Positions 35,261 to 44,185 of a DNA stretch of 64,000 bases are shown here, one piece after another (position 1 is the first letter of the stretch; each line of letters begins with the position of its first letter). The notes under the pieces are model-generated. The model saw only the letters and a list, made by a program, of their open reading frames with translations, searched no databases and was not told the DNA's origin. The stretch covers positions 1 through 64,000 of the forward strand of contig JALCCG010000034.1 in the NCBI GenBank assembly GCA_023212695.1, given 5' to 3'. The DNA is from Sporisorium sorghi (Eukaryota; Basidiomycota; Ustilaginomycetes; Ustilaginales; Ustilaginaceae). Position numbers and translations under genes: made by a program.

Positions 35261-37003
35261 TTGGAACCGATATTGCAGGTTAAAAATTTGAGTGTAGCCT
35301 TTCAATCCCGCGATTCAGAATTCCACGCAGTGCGCGGGGTGAGCTTTGAGGTGAAAAAAGGCGAAACGCTCGGAATCGTTGGTGAATCCGGGAGCGGCAA
35401 AAGCGTCACGGCACGCTCGATCATGCGGCTGCTGCCGTCCCCTCCTTCTTATATGAAGGATGGAGAGATCCGGTTCCTGGGGCAGAATCTGGCCGAGAAA
35501 ACAGAGAAGGAAATGGAGAGTATTCGCGGCCGGGACATCGGGATGATATTTCAGGATCCGATGACGTCGCTTAATCCGACTATCCGAATCGGCGAACAAA
35601 TATCGGAAAGCCTGGTTAAACACCAGAAGCTGTCCAAGCACGAGGCGAAGAAGCAAGCGCTTGATATGCTGAAGCTGGTTGGCATTCCGAACAGCGAAGC
35701 GCGCTACAATCAATACCCGCACGAATTCTCGGGCGGCATGCGCCAGCGGGTCATGATCGCGATTGCGCTTGCGTGCAGACCTGCACTGCTGATTGCCGAT
35801 GAGCCTACAACGGCACTTGATGTGACGATACAGGCACAGATCCTCAATCTGATGAAGGATATGCAGGAGAGGTTCGGATCTTCCATTATATTGATCACGC
35901 ATGACCTCGGCGTCGTAGCGGGCATGTGTGACCGCGTGGCGGTAATGAAGGACGGCGTTATAGTGGAGACGGGAACGACGGAGGAAATCTTCGAGAATCC
36001 GCAGCATCCCTACACCTTGAAGCTGTTAAATGCGCTTCCGCGTCTGGACGAGAAGAAGAAAGCGAAGCCGGCGCCGATCATCGTGCCGAGTACGGATTAT
36101 AAGGGACCTCTTTTGGAGGTTAGATCCTTGAAGCAGTATTTTGATATGGGCAAAGGCAATGTGCTCAAAGCGGTGAATGATATCAGCTTTCACATTCAGG
36201 CCGGCGAGACCCTCGGGGTAGTTGGGGAGTCCGGCAGTGGAAAATCGACGACAGGACGAGCTATTCTTCGCCTTCATCAGCCGACAGGGGGAGAAGTGCT
36301 GTATCAAGGCATGTCCGTTAATCGTCTCTCTCCTTCGGAAATGAAGGCGATGCGGCGCCATATGCAGATGATATTCCAGGATCCGTATGCTTCACTGAAC
36401 CCGAGATTGAAGGTTGTGGACATCATCGGCGAAGCGCTGGACGTTCACAAGCTGACCGGAAGCAAGCAGGAGCGGAAGAAACGGGTCGAGGAGCTGCTGG
36501 ATATGGTCGGATTGGATCCGGCCTATGCCACACGCTATCCGCATGAATTCTCCGGCGGTCAACGTCAGCGGATCGGGATTGCGCGCGCGCTTGCGGTAGA
36601 GCCGAAATTCATCGTGTGTGATGAGCCGCTCTCCGCGCTCGATGTATCGATCCAGTCGCAGATCGTGAAGCTGCTGGAGGAACTCCAGCACCGACTTGGA
36701 TTGACGTATCTGTTTATCGCGCATGACCTGTCGATGGTGAAGCACATCAGTGACCGCGTTGCCGTTATGTATATGGGCAAAATCGTGGAGCTCGCGGAAA
36801 GCGAGGAGCTGTACTCCAATCCGCAGCATGAATATACGAAGTCTCTGCTGGCGGCCATTCCGGTTCCCGATCCGAAGATTGAGTCCAAGAAGAAGCGGGT
36901 GCTGCTGGATGAACGCACCGGTGAGGACAAGTATAATCTGGAGCATTCGGAGCTGGTGGAGGTATCGAAAGGCCACTGGGTTGCCATGCCTACCGGAGCA
37001 TAA
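35261..37003 (+). CDS. fused OppD-OppF-type ABC ATPase
   Basis: 580 aa with two complete ATPase domains. First: Walker A GESGSGKSVTAR, signature FSGGMRQR, Walker B LLIADEPTTALD. Second (from about residue 285): Walker A GESGSGKSTTGR, signature FSGGQRQR, Walker B FIVCDEPLSALD. Each ends in the Opp-type C-terminal extension (NPQHPYTLKLLNALPRL; NPQHEYTKSLLAAIPVP). TTG start with aggtgag. Most Opp systems use two separate polypeptides. It is divergent from the permease genes and should energise them. Confidence 0.95.
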   Translation: MEPILQVKNLSVAFQSRDSEFHAVRGVSFEVKKGETLGIVGESGSGKSVTARSIMRLLPSPPSYMKDGEIRFLGQNLAEKTEKEMESIRGRDIGMIFQDPMTSLNPTIRIGEQISESLVKHQKLSKHEAKKQALDMLKLVGIPNSEARYNQYPHEFSGGMRQRVMIAIALACRPALLIADEPTTALDVTIQAQILNLMKDMQERFGSSIILITHDLGVVAGMCDRVAVMKDGVIVETGTTEEIFENPQHPYTLKLLNALPRLDEKKKAKPAPIIVPSTDYKGPLLEVRSLKQYFDMGKGNVLKAVNDISFHIQAGETLGVVGESGSGKSTTGRAILRLHQPTGGEVLYQGMSVNRLSPSEMKAMRRHMQMIFQDPYASLNPRLKVVDIIGEALDVHKLTGSKQERKKRVEELLDMVGLDPAYATRYPHEFSGGQRQRIGIARALAVEPKFIVCDEPLSALDVSIQSQIVKLLEELQHRLGLTYLFIAHDLSMVKHISDRVAVMYMGKIVELAESEELYSNPQHEYTKSLLAAIPVPDPKIESKKKRVLLDERTGEDKYNLEHSELVEVSKGHWVAMPTGA

Positions 37004-37017
37004 TTGTGTAATAAAAG

Positions 37018-37053
37018 AACCTGTCCCGACCGATTGTCGGAGCAGGTTTCTTT
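37018..37053 (+). terminator. intrinsic terminator of the fused ATPase
   Basis: AACCTG..CCGAC pairs with GTCGG..CAGGTT around loop CGATT, then TCTTT. Confidence 0.75.
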
Positions 37054-37154
37054 ATAAATAAGAAGTATGAGCTTCAGAAGTTTACCGTCTTGATCTCGCA
37101 CAAAAACTTTTGCTGAAAACCTTCCGCTAGATAGATTGAGCTAATGAAAAGAAG

Positions 37155-37290
37155 AACCTCAACGGAGAAGGCGGAATTATTCTGGAGAAGCGGTAGCGGT
37201 CGCCTTTGCACCCGGATTTCAACCATTTTTAATGGATTGATAGAAATCTGGGGGCAACAGCGATCGGAAGAATAATCCGTATTCGTAGTG
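37155..37290. repeat. dispersed hairpin element, copy 2
   Basis: Outer arms CGGAATTATTCT (37172-37183) and AGAATAATCCG (37269-37279); inner arms CACCCGGATTTC (37209-37220) and GAAATCTGGGGGC (37243-37255), with an apical AACCATT/AATGGATT. Relative to copy 1 the outer stem has T paired with A where copy 1 has G paired with C. Confidence 0.85.
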
Positions 37291-37494
37291 ATGCTCGGGC
37301 TGAGAATCTTTAGTTCAACTTATATAGATGCGGTCTGTCTTCTGAGGAAGGTGCGTCGATAGACAACGGGGCAGTCCAAAAATTCATTCATAAATCGATG
37401 ATTTGCATGATTCATTAAAAGGAATTGAGCCCTGCATGGCAAATATGTAATCCTAGGAAGCGTTCTCACGAGAAATGAGCGTAACGTGTTTCCA

Positions 37495-37508
37495 ATTGTA
37501 CGTACAAT
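37495..37508. promoter_or_regulatory. AraR-like palindromic operator
   Basis: ATTGTACGTACAAT is a perfect 14-base dyad matching the core of the AraR operator of Bacillus (TTGTACGTACAA). It lies 29 bases before the SGNH hydrolase start. Confidence 0.6.
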
Positions 37509-37536
37509 AGCACAACACGGATGGAGAGGAAATGCA

Positions 37537-38172
37537 ATGAATCGTTTGCAGCAAGGGGATGTCGTATTATTTCAAGGGGACAGCATTACGGATTGCGGAC
37601 GTGACCGGAACTTCTCCGGCAGCTTGGGCAACGGCTATCCGCTATTGATCGACTCGTTGTTCGGCATGAAATTTCCGGAGTTGAACGTAACCTTTTTGAA
37701 TAGAGGGATCAGCGGAAACCGGGTCGTCGATCTGAATGGCAGATGGCAGGAGGATTGCCTGGACCTGAAGCCGGACTGGGTATCCATCTATATCGGAATC
37801 AACGACACCTGGCGCCGGTATGATAGCGGAGATGCGACAAGCACCGAGGATTTCAAGTCCGGATACCGTAAACTGATCGAACGCACCAAAGAGGCGCTGG
37901 ACGCCAAGCTGGTTCTCGTAGAGCCGTTTGTGCTGCCGCATCCGGAGGATCGCAGAGTTTGGCGCGAGGATCTGGATCCGAAAATCACGGCGGTGCGCGA
38001 ATTGGCAGTTGAATACGGTGCGCTGCTGGTGCCGCTGGACGGCTTGTTCGCTGCAGCGTCGATGCGCCGCGAAGCGGCCTTCTGGGCTCCGGACGGCGTG
38101 CATCCGTCACCTGCCGGGCACGGCCTGATTGCGAAGGCTTGGCTCGAAACGATGGGTGTTCGTTTGGATTAA
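37537..38172 (+). CDS. SGNH/GDSL-family hydrolase (acetylesterase type)
   Basis: 211 aa, cytosolic, no signal peptide. Block I FQGDSITDCGR (nucleophile Ser), block II Gly in NRGISGNRV, block III YIGINDTWRR and block V DGVHPSPAGH give the full catalytic set. The ATG at 37537 has ggagagg upstream; an upstream start at 37486 overlaps the operator. Closest in build to YxiM/rhamnogalacturonan or xylan acetylesterase-like enzymes. The AraR-like operator suggests use on acetylated plant polysaccharide fragments (inference). Confidence 0.92.
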   Translation: MNRLQQGDVVLFQGDSITDCGRDRNFSGSLGNGYPLLIDSLFGMKFPELNVTFLNRGISGNRVVDLNGRWQEDCLDLKPDWVSIYIGINDTWRRYDSGDATSTEDFKSGYRKLIERTKEALDAKLVLVEPFVLPHPEDRRVWREDLDPKITAVRELAVEYGALLVPLDGLFAAASMRREAAFWAPDGVHPSPAGHGLIAKAWLETMGVRLD

Positions 38173-38224
38173 GGCATACACCCCTGTGGGTGTAATATGC
38201 GCTTAAACAGCTTGTCTGCTAAAA

Positions 38225-38268
38225 AGAGCTCGGGCATGAAATGTATTCGGCCCGCAGCTCTCTTTTTT
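38225..38268 (+). terminator. intrinsic terminator of the SGNH hydrolase
   Basis: AGAGCTCGGGC pairs with GCCCG..AGCTCT, then six T. Confidence 0.85.
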
Positions 38269-38348
38269 CATAAGAATGACATACAGCTATGAAGTGTGAG
38301 CTTGCAGCTACCGATACATATATAAACAAAGGGATGACGTTAAGAAAA

Positions 38349-38404
38349 TGCAAACCTCCCGAAGGAGGCCAGGCCGAGAGTTAGAAATAACTTTCATTTT
38401 TTTT
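38349..38404 (+). ncRNA. possible small RNA end: two hairpins plus T-run
   Basis: CCTCCcgaaGGAGG (38355-38368) is followed by AGAGTTA-GAAA-TAACTTT (38377-38394) and eight T. It lies after one terminator and before the next promoter, so it is not the end of a known gene. Short independent transcript possible. Confidence 0.35.
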
Positions 38405-38451
38405 GCCTGCATGGTGTAATGCATTAAAGCGAAAAAATAATAGTTGACGCC

Positions 38452-38476
38452 TCAGTTTAAATCCTATAGGATTACT
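38452..38476 (+). promoter_or_regulatory. promoter with palindrome over the -10 region
   Basis: TTGACG begins at 38452. A perfect 14-base dyad AATCCTATAGGATT (38460-38473) covers the -10 side. Repressor site for the Rbs-type operon. Confidence 0.55.
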
Positions 38477-38519
38477 TGTATTAATAGTCCTTTTTACGGA
38501 AACCAGGGGGAGAGAGAAC

Positions 38520-39641
38520 ATGAAAGGCAGTAAACATGTAAGGAAATTAACGACGCTGGTGCTCGCGTTGATGATGGTCTTAACCGGATGTGCCGAATCA
38601 GGCAGCGGCAGTGGTAAGGGAGCAGGCAATCTGGCGGACAAGGTCGAGAACCTGCCGGCAGGCATTGCCGAGAAGGATCCGGTAAAGCTGATGGTGGTTC
38701 GCAAGATCGGGGGCGATGATCATACGGCACAATTTTTGGCTGGTGCGAAGCAGGAAGGCGAGGCTCTCGGCTTTAAGGTAGATACCTTCTCGGCGAACGG
38801 GGACTCCGCCAAATTCCATGATGCCATCGCGCAGGCCATTGACAGTGATTACGATGGATTTATTATATCGCATGGAGACGATCCCGCATCGGTTCAAGAT
38901 GTGAAGAAGATCACGGATAAAGGGATTCCGGTTGTCACCTTCGACTCCCTGCCGGAGATCGGAGACATTGCAGGGGTTACACAGACCTCGCAAGACGATG
39001 AGCAGCTCGCGAAGCTTGCGCTGGACAAGCTGGTTGAAGAGCAAGGACCGGACGCCAACATTGCATACCTGTGGGTGGATGGATTCCCGCCGATGGTGCG
39101 CCGTAATGCAGTCTATCAGGAAACGTTAAAGAACAACCCGGGTATTAAGGAAGTGGAGCGCTTTGGCGTAGCGAGCGACCAGACTTCCCTGGAAACGCAA
39201 AATGCGGTATCCGCCATTCTGACGAAATATCCGAAGGGTGAGCTCGACGCGATCTTTGCAACGTGGGATGCGTTTGCGATCGGCGCGGCCAGAGCGCTGG
39301 AGGAAGCCGGACGTACCGAGGTTAAGATTTACGGCATCGATGTGTCCAATGCGGACCTGGAGCTGATTCAGAAGAAGGACAGCCCATGGGTGGCTACGGC
39401 TGCCGTAGATCCGAAAATGATCGGTGCAATCAATGTCCGTTTGCTTGCCAAGAAAATTGCCGGCGAGGAAACACCTGCTGTTTACAACCTGGAGCCTGTA
39501 TTGATTGAGCGTTCCGGCCTTGAGGGTGCAACCGAAGCGGTCAACATGGTGAACTTGGCTGATATCATCCCTAGCTGGGGAACGAGCACCGAGTTCGAAG
39601 AGGACTGGATGAAGGCACTGAAAGCTGCCAACGGCAAATAA
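38520..39641 (+). CDS. sugar ABC transporter substrate-binding lipoprotein, RbsB type
   Basis: 373 aa. Lipobox VLTGC (Cys24). The mature part is a periplasmic-binding-protein-4 fold: LMVVRKIGGDDHTAQFLAGAKQEGEALGFKV, GFIISHGD, then a second lobe with IFATWDAFAIGAARALEEAG. RBS ggggga. First gene of a three-gene CUT2 transporter. The substrate cannot be read from sequence; pentose or related sugar is the usual range. Confidence 0.94.
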   Translation: MKGSKHVRKLTTLVLALMMVLTGCAESGSGSGKGAGNLADKVENLPAGIAEKDPVKLMVVRKIGGDDHTAQFLAGAKQEGEALGFKVDTFSANGDSAKFHDAIAQAIDSDYDGFIISHGDDPASVQDVKKITDKGIPVVTFDSLPEIGDIAGVTQTSQDDEQLAKLALDKLVEEQGPDANIAYLWVDGFPPMVRRNAVYQETLKNNPGIKEVERFGVASDQTSLETQNAVSAILTKYPKGELDAIFATWDAFAIGAARALEEAGRTEVKIYGIDVSNADLELIQKKDSPWVATAAVDPKMIGAINVRLLAKKIAGEETPAVYNLEPVLIERSGLEGATEAVNMVNLADIIPSWGTSTEFEEDWMKALKAANGK

Positions 39642-39658
39642 ACAGCATGATTCATACA

Positions 39659-39689
39659 GGCGCTCTTGTCGGTTATCGATAAGGGCGCC
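39659..39689 (+). other. intercistronic hairpin after the binding-protein gene
   Basis: GGCGC.CTTGTC pairs with GATAAG.GCGCC without a T-run. Typical of stabiliser or attenuator hairpins that keep binding protein in excess over the ATPase and permease. Confidence 0.5.
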
Positions 39690-39716
39690 CTATCCTATTT
39701 GAAGGGAAGAATACAC

Positions 39717-41276
39717 TTGCGAAGCGTTATGGAGACAACAGCCGTGACTTCGACTACTCTGTCGACTGAGGCCCCCTTACTTCAAATGAAGCACATCTCG
39801 ATTTCTTTTCCAGGCGTTAAGGCGTTGACCGATGTTGAGTTTCAGACGACCGCAGGGACGGCTCATGCGTTGATCGGTGCCAATGGAGCGGGTAAATCGA
39901 CTCTGATGAAGATCCTATCGGGAGCGTACAGCCACTACGAGGGAGAAATCTGGCTGGATGGACGCGAGGTACATATTCGTTCGCCGAAGGAAGCGAAGGA
40001 TCTCGGCATTCAGATCGTGTATCAAGAGGTGGATACGGCACTCATTCCGAACCTGACCGTCGGGGAGAACATCATGCTGGACCGGACGGTTCATGATATG
40101 GGAAGAAGGCACCTGATCCGCTGGAAGGAACTCTATCAGGAAGCCGAATCCATTCTGGCGCGCATGAATATACGGGTCTCCGGCAAAAAGCTGATTTCGG
40201 AGCTGACGCTGGCCGAGAAGCAGATGGTCCTGATCGCAAGAGCCGTCTCCAAGCAGTGCCGGATTCTGGTGCTCGACGAGCCGACTGCTCCGCTCAGCCA
40301 CAGCGAAACCGAGCAGCTGTTCAAGCTGGTGCGCAAGCTGAAGGAGGATGGAGTCAGCATTATTTTCATATCACACCGGCTGCCGGAGCTTTATGAAATC
40401 TGCGACGAGATTACCATCATGCGGGATGGCCAGCTGGTGAAAAGCGATCGGATCGCGAATATCGACCAGCCGAAGGTGGTGGAATACATGCTGGGTGCCA
40501 AGATGGACCAGCAATTCCCCCGCATCGAGCGAGAAATCGGCCCCACCTGGTTTGAGGTGAACAACATGCTGGACAGCGGCAAAATCAACGGCGTGAATCT
40601 CCATATCCGCCAAGGGGAAATTGTCGGTCTGGCGGGATTGGTGGGCGCGGGGAAAACAGAACTGTGCCGGGCGATATTTGGAGCATCCGATACTTCGACC
40701 GGCGAGATCAGGCTGGGCGGCAGCAAGCTTCGCATCCGCTCGCCGCATGACGCTGTGCGGCATGGCATTGCCTTGGTGCCCGAGGAGCGCCGCCGGGAGG
40801 GCGTGTTCGTTGAAGAGCCGGTGTCCGTTAATTTAACGGCCGCGGTGCTGTCCCATTTTTCCAAATGGGGGTCCTGGCTGAGCTTTGGCAAGGAGAAGCA
40901 AGCGGCGCGAGAGATGATTGAGCGTCTCGGGATCAAGACCCCGAGCGAGAAGGCGCGGGTGAGAAATCTGTCCGGGGGCAACCAGCAGAAGGTGGCGATT
41001 GGCAAGTGGCTGCTGGTCGATGCGGATGTGTATATTTTTGATGAGCCGACCAAGGGGGTCGACGTTGGCGCAAAGCGGGATATATTCAATCTCGTGGCCG
41101 AGCTTGCCAAGCGGGGGAAATGCGTGCTGTACGCCTCAAGCGAGCTGTCCGAAATCGTTGGCATCACCGATCGGGTGTATGTGATGTATGACGGCAGCGT
41201 CACCAAAGAGCTGACGACGCGGTCATCCCATGAAGAGGAAATATTGCTTTATTGCACAGGAGGCGGGTTGACATGA
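39717..41276 (+). CDS. sugar ABC transporter ATP-binding protein, RbsA type
   Basis: 519 aa from a TTG at 39717 with aagggaag at good spacing. A longer frame back to 39666 lacks a site and covers the hairpin. Two ATPase domains: first Walker A GANGAGKSTLMK and signature-like LTLAEKQMV; second Walker A-like GLVGAGKTEL and signature LSGGNQQKVAIGKWLL. Tandem CUT2 ATPases of this type have one degenerate site. Stop overlaps the permease start (ATGA). Confidence 0.93.
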   Translation: MRSVMETTAVTSTTLSTEAPLLQMKHISISFPGVKALTDVEFQTTAGTAHALIGANGAGKSTLMKILSGAYSHYEGEIWLDGREVHIRSPKEAKDLGIQIVYQEVDTALIPNLTVGENIMLDRTVHDMGRRHLIRWKELYQEAESILARMNIRVSGKKLISELTLAEKQMVLIARAVSKQCRILVLDEPTAPLSHSETEQLFKLVRKLKEDGVSIIFISHRLPELYEICDEITIMRDGQLVKSDRIANIDQPKVVEYMLGAKMDQQFPRIEREIGPTWFEVNNMLDSGKINGVNLHIRQGEIVGLAGLVGAGKTELCRAIFGASDTSTGEIRLGGSKLRIRSPHDAVRHGIALVPEERRREGVFVEEPVSVNLTAAVLSHFSKWGSWLSFGKEKQAAREMIERLGIKTPSEKARVRNLSGGNQQKVAIGKWLLVDADVYIFDEPTKGVDVGAKRDIFNLVAELAKRGKCVLYASSELSEIVGITDRVYVMYDGSVTKELTTRSSHEEEILLYCTGGGLT

Positions 41277-42268
41277 ATACAGCAAGACCTGTTAAGGAGA
41301 AGCCGGCGGCTAGCTTCGCATTTGATTTTCTATATAAATACGGCACACTGATTACGGTATTTGTGCTTATTCTCGTCTTCGGCACGGTGGCCGACAACTT
41401 TTTGAATACTAGCAATATCATTAACATTCTCCGTTCGATCTCGATTGTTACGATTATTGCCGTGGGCTTGACGGTTTCGCTGGCCGTAGGCGGCTTCGAC
41501 TTGTCCGTCGGCTCGACGGCCTCCCTGGCGAATGCACTGGTCATATCCATGTTCGTCTGGCATGGGCAAAATATCGGCATCGGCATTGGCCTGACACTGC
41601 TGTTCTGTCTCGCTGTAGGGCTGATCAATGCCTTCCTGGTCATCAACTTCAAGATCGATGATATGCTGATGACCTTAGCGACGATGTTTATTTTCCAAGG
41701 GGTTGCTCTTACGTATACCCGCGGCGCTACGATCTCCCAGAATATGATCCTGCCCAGCGGGGACTTTGCTACCGGCAAAATTCCGGCGGTGTTCGAGAAG
41801 ATCGGGCAAGTCCCCTGGATCATTGTCATTATGGTGCTGGTTGTCATCGTAGTTCATCTATTCCTGACCTATACCAAACACGGGCGGTATATGTACATGA
41901 TCGGCGGCAACCGCGAAGCGGCGGCTTTATCCGGAATTCCAGTGAGTAAATATCGTCTGACTGCGTACCTGGTTTCGGCCCTTTTCGCTGCTATCGGCGG
42001 GATCATACTCGGTGCCCGAGTGATGACAGCCGAGGTCAATTCCGGCGGACCTTATCTGATGGATGCAGTCGCTGCGACCTTCATCGGATACTCGGTGTTT
42101 GGAGCGGGCAAACCGAATGCACTGGGGACCTTTGTGGGCGCGGTGCTGATCGGTATTTTGCAAAATGGCCTGATCATGCTGTCCGTTCCTTATTATGCAA
42201 TGGATATCGTGAAGGGCTCCGTTTTGGCGTTGGCGCTTGCCTTGACTTACTATAAGAAGAGGCATTGA
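41273..42268 (+). CDS. sugar ABC transporter permease, RbsC type
   Basis: 331 aa, eight to ten membrane segments, with the family motif VGGFDLSVGSTASLANA and the later GGNREAAALSGIPV loop. The ATG at 41273 lies in the ATPase stop and has aggaggcgg. Last gene of the operon; a terminator follows at 42375. Confidence 0.94.
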   Translation: MNTARPVKEKPAASFAFDFLYKYGTLITVFVLILVFGTVADNFLNTSNIINILRSISIVTIIAVGLTVSLAVGGFDLSVGSTASLANALVISMFVWHGQNIGIGIGLTLLFCLAVGLINAFLVINFKIDDMLMTLATMFIFQGVALTYTRGATISQNMILPSGDFATGKIPAVFEKIGQVPWIIVIMVLVVIVVHLFLTYTKHGRYMYMIGGNREAAALSGIPVSKYRLTAYLVSALFAAIGGIILGARVMTAEVNSGGPYLMDAVAATFIGYSVFGAGKPNALGTFVGAVLIGILQNGLIMLSVPYYAMDIVKGSVLALALALTYYKKRH

Positions 42269-42374
42269 TACAGCCATTGTAGGCCACCGCCGCGATGCGG
42301 CCCTCGCCGTGCTTGGAAGCTGGAGCGGCAAGGTTGAGGCTTCACTTTACATTACATACACATGTATACTTTCT

Positions 42375-42422
42375 AAAGACCCTCCCTCCAGTGATCCTGC
42401 TGCCAGAGTGGATGGTCTTTTT
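42375..42422 (+). terminator. intrinsic terminator of the Rbs-type operon
   Basis: AAAGACC..TCC pairs with GGA..GGTCTTT, followed by TT; the loop has a further small stem. Confidence 0.7.
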
Positions 42423-42555
42423 CATATAAATCCGGTATGTTATCCATGATTTGGTTATTTAGTTGACGTACACAACTTTTTTTCATTATCCTTGTAGAAG
42501 GCTGATTTTAAATTGTACATATATTTGCCTCTTATAAAGAGAAAGGGGACTCATC

Positions 42556-43011
42556 ATGAAAAAAACAACCTTTATTCAACCGGATCCTCAGACTTGGCTG
42601 GACACTTTCCACTTTGAAATTCCGATAAAGATAAGGTACTGCGAGACCGACATGCTGGGTCATGTGAATAACGTCAGTTATTTCATGTATTTTGAACAGG
42701 GACGCATTGAGTATTTCGAGAATTTGGGATTAACCGAGGATTTATTCAGTGACAAGACCGTATCGGTTGTTGCGGATCTGGAGTGTCAGTATCTGGCACA
42801 GCTGTATTTGAAGGACCCGCTCAAGCTTCATGTCCGGGTGTCAGAGATCGGACGTTCCTCGATGGATGTGCAGTATGCGATTGTGGTGGACGGTGCCTTA
42901 AAGGCTGCCGGACGCGGAACCATTGTGCTCATCGATACGGCGACAGGCAAGAGCACGCCGATTCCGGATTCGGCACGAGAGAAGATTGCTGCATTTGAAG
43001 GATGGGTGTAG
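42556..43011 (+). CDS. acyl-CoA thioesterase, hotdog fold (YbgC/4HBT type)
   Basis: 151 aa. The conserved N-terminal block is IRYCETDMLGHVNNVSYFMYFEQGRIEYFE, with the catalytic-loop Asp-x-x-Gly-His-Val-Asn-Asn pattern. RBS aaagggg. Single hotdog domain, cytosolic, hydrolysing an acyl-CoA. Physiological substrate unknown. It precedes an oxidoreductase gene by 47 bases, possibly in one unit. Confidence 0.92.
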   Translation: MKKTTFIQPDPQTWLDTFHFEIPIKIRYCETDMLGHVNNVSYFMYFEQGRIEYFENLGLTEDLFSDKTVSVVADLECQYLAQLYLKDPLKLHVRVSEIGRSSMDVQYAIVVDGALKAAGRGTIVLIDTATGKSTPIPDSAREKIAAFEGWV

Positions 43012-43058
43012 ATGAGAAACGAAATCTATTATGGAGATAAGAGGGGAAGGGATTAAGG

Positions 43059-44057
43059 ATGACCATCCGTTTTGCCATCATCGGCACAAACTGGATTACC
43101 GAGCGGTTTATTCAGGCGGCTCTGGAGACTGAGGAGTTTATTCTTGCCGCCGTGTATTCTCGAGCGGAAGAGAAGGGCAAGGTATTTGCGGCAAAGTATG
43201 CAGATCCAAAAGTATACACTTGTCTCGAGACGATGCTGCAGGATGATGAGATTGACGCTGTGTACATTGCGAGTCCGAATGCCTATCACGCGGAGCAGGC
43301 TGTACAATGCATGAACCATGGGAAGCATGTCCTCTGTGAGAAGCCGATGGCCTCCAATGCGGTTGAAGTGTCTGCGATGATTGAAGCTGCCAAGAACAAT
43401 AACGTGCTGCTTATGGAAGCCTTGAAGTCGACATTAATGCCGAACTTCAAAATCGTAAGGGACAACCTGTACAAGCTGGGCCCGATTCGGCGTTACTTCG
43501 CAAGCTACTGCCAATATTCCTCCCGTTATGATGCTTATAAGCAGGGCACGGTTCTCAATGCATTCAATCCCGAGTATTCCAACGGCTCCCTGATGGATCT
43601 GGGCATCTATTGCCTGTACCCTCTGGTTACCCTGTTCGGTAAACCGGAATCCGTGAAAGCTTCAGGCTATATGTTATCCTCCGGGGTTGATGGGGAGGGG
43701 AGCCTGTTGATATCATATCCGGAAATGGATGCCGTCATCATGCATTCCAAGATCAGTGATTCCTATGCTCCTGCCGAGATCCAGGGCGAGAATGGAACGA
43801 TGATCATCGATAAGATCAATCAGCCGTATGATGTGAAGATCCACTACAGAGACGGCACGATTGAGAACGTAACCCAGCTGCAAACCCATGAATCCATGTA
43901 TTATGAAGCCCAGGAATTCATTGATTTATTAAAATGCGGTGAACGGGAAAGTGCAACCAATACGCATGCCAACTCTCTCATTACCGCTGAAATCATGCAG
44001 GAAGCCAGACGCCAGATCGGCTTGAGGTTCCCGGCGGACTCCCGGGCAGGTATATGA
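43059..44057 (+). CDS. Gfo/Idh/MocA family oxidoreductase
   Basis: 332 aa. FAIIGTNWITERFI (NAD-binding start), AVYIASPNAYHAEQ, VLCEKPMASN and GSLMDLGIYCLYPL are present, as in YrbE/GFO6-like dehydrogenases. RBS aagggattaagg. Complete. Substrate unknown; it is not linked to a sugar operon here. Confidence 0.92.
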   Translation: MTIRFAIIGTNWITERFIQAALETEEFILAAVYSRAEEKGKVFAAKYADPKVYTCLETMLQDDEIDAVYIASPNAYHAEQAVQCMNHGKHVLCEKPMASNAVEVSAMIEAAKNNNVLLMEALKSTLMPNFKIVRDNLYKLGPIRRYFASYCQYSSRYDAYKQGTVLNAFNPEYSNGSLMDLGIYCLYPLVTLFGKPESVKASGYMLSSGVDGEGSLLISYPEMDAVIMHSKISDSYAPAEIQGENGTMIIDKINQPYDVKIHYRDGTIENVTQLQTHESMYYEAQEFIDLLKCGERESATNTHANSLITAEIMQEARRQIGLRFPADSRAGI

Positions 44058-44062
44058 TATTT

Positions 44063-44119
44063 GTCATACTCCCGAAATGACGTTTATGACTACGACGCAC
44101 ATGACAAACTATTTATAAT
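44063..44119 (+). promoter_or_regulatory. DesR-type regulatory region and des promoter
   Basis: ATGAC half-sites at 44077, 44086 and 44101, plus an inverted GTCAT at 44063, lie upstream of a consensus TATAAT (44114-44119). No good -35 is seen, as expected of an activated promoter. Confidence 0.6.
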
Positions 44120-44185
44120 TAGGTTAGACAAGTGCGTAATGAGATCATCACGTCCTTGCGCTTCATTACGAGGAGGAAGACAACT

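Noticed and set aside
38349..38404. Cyclic-di-GMP (GEMM) riboswitch
   Set aside because: A GCAAACC-hairpin-GG resemblance exists, but the GACGCAAAGCC core and second stem are missing.
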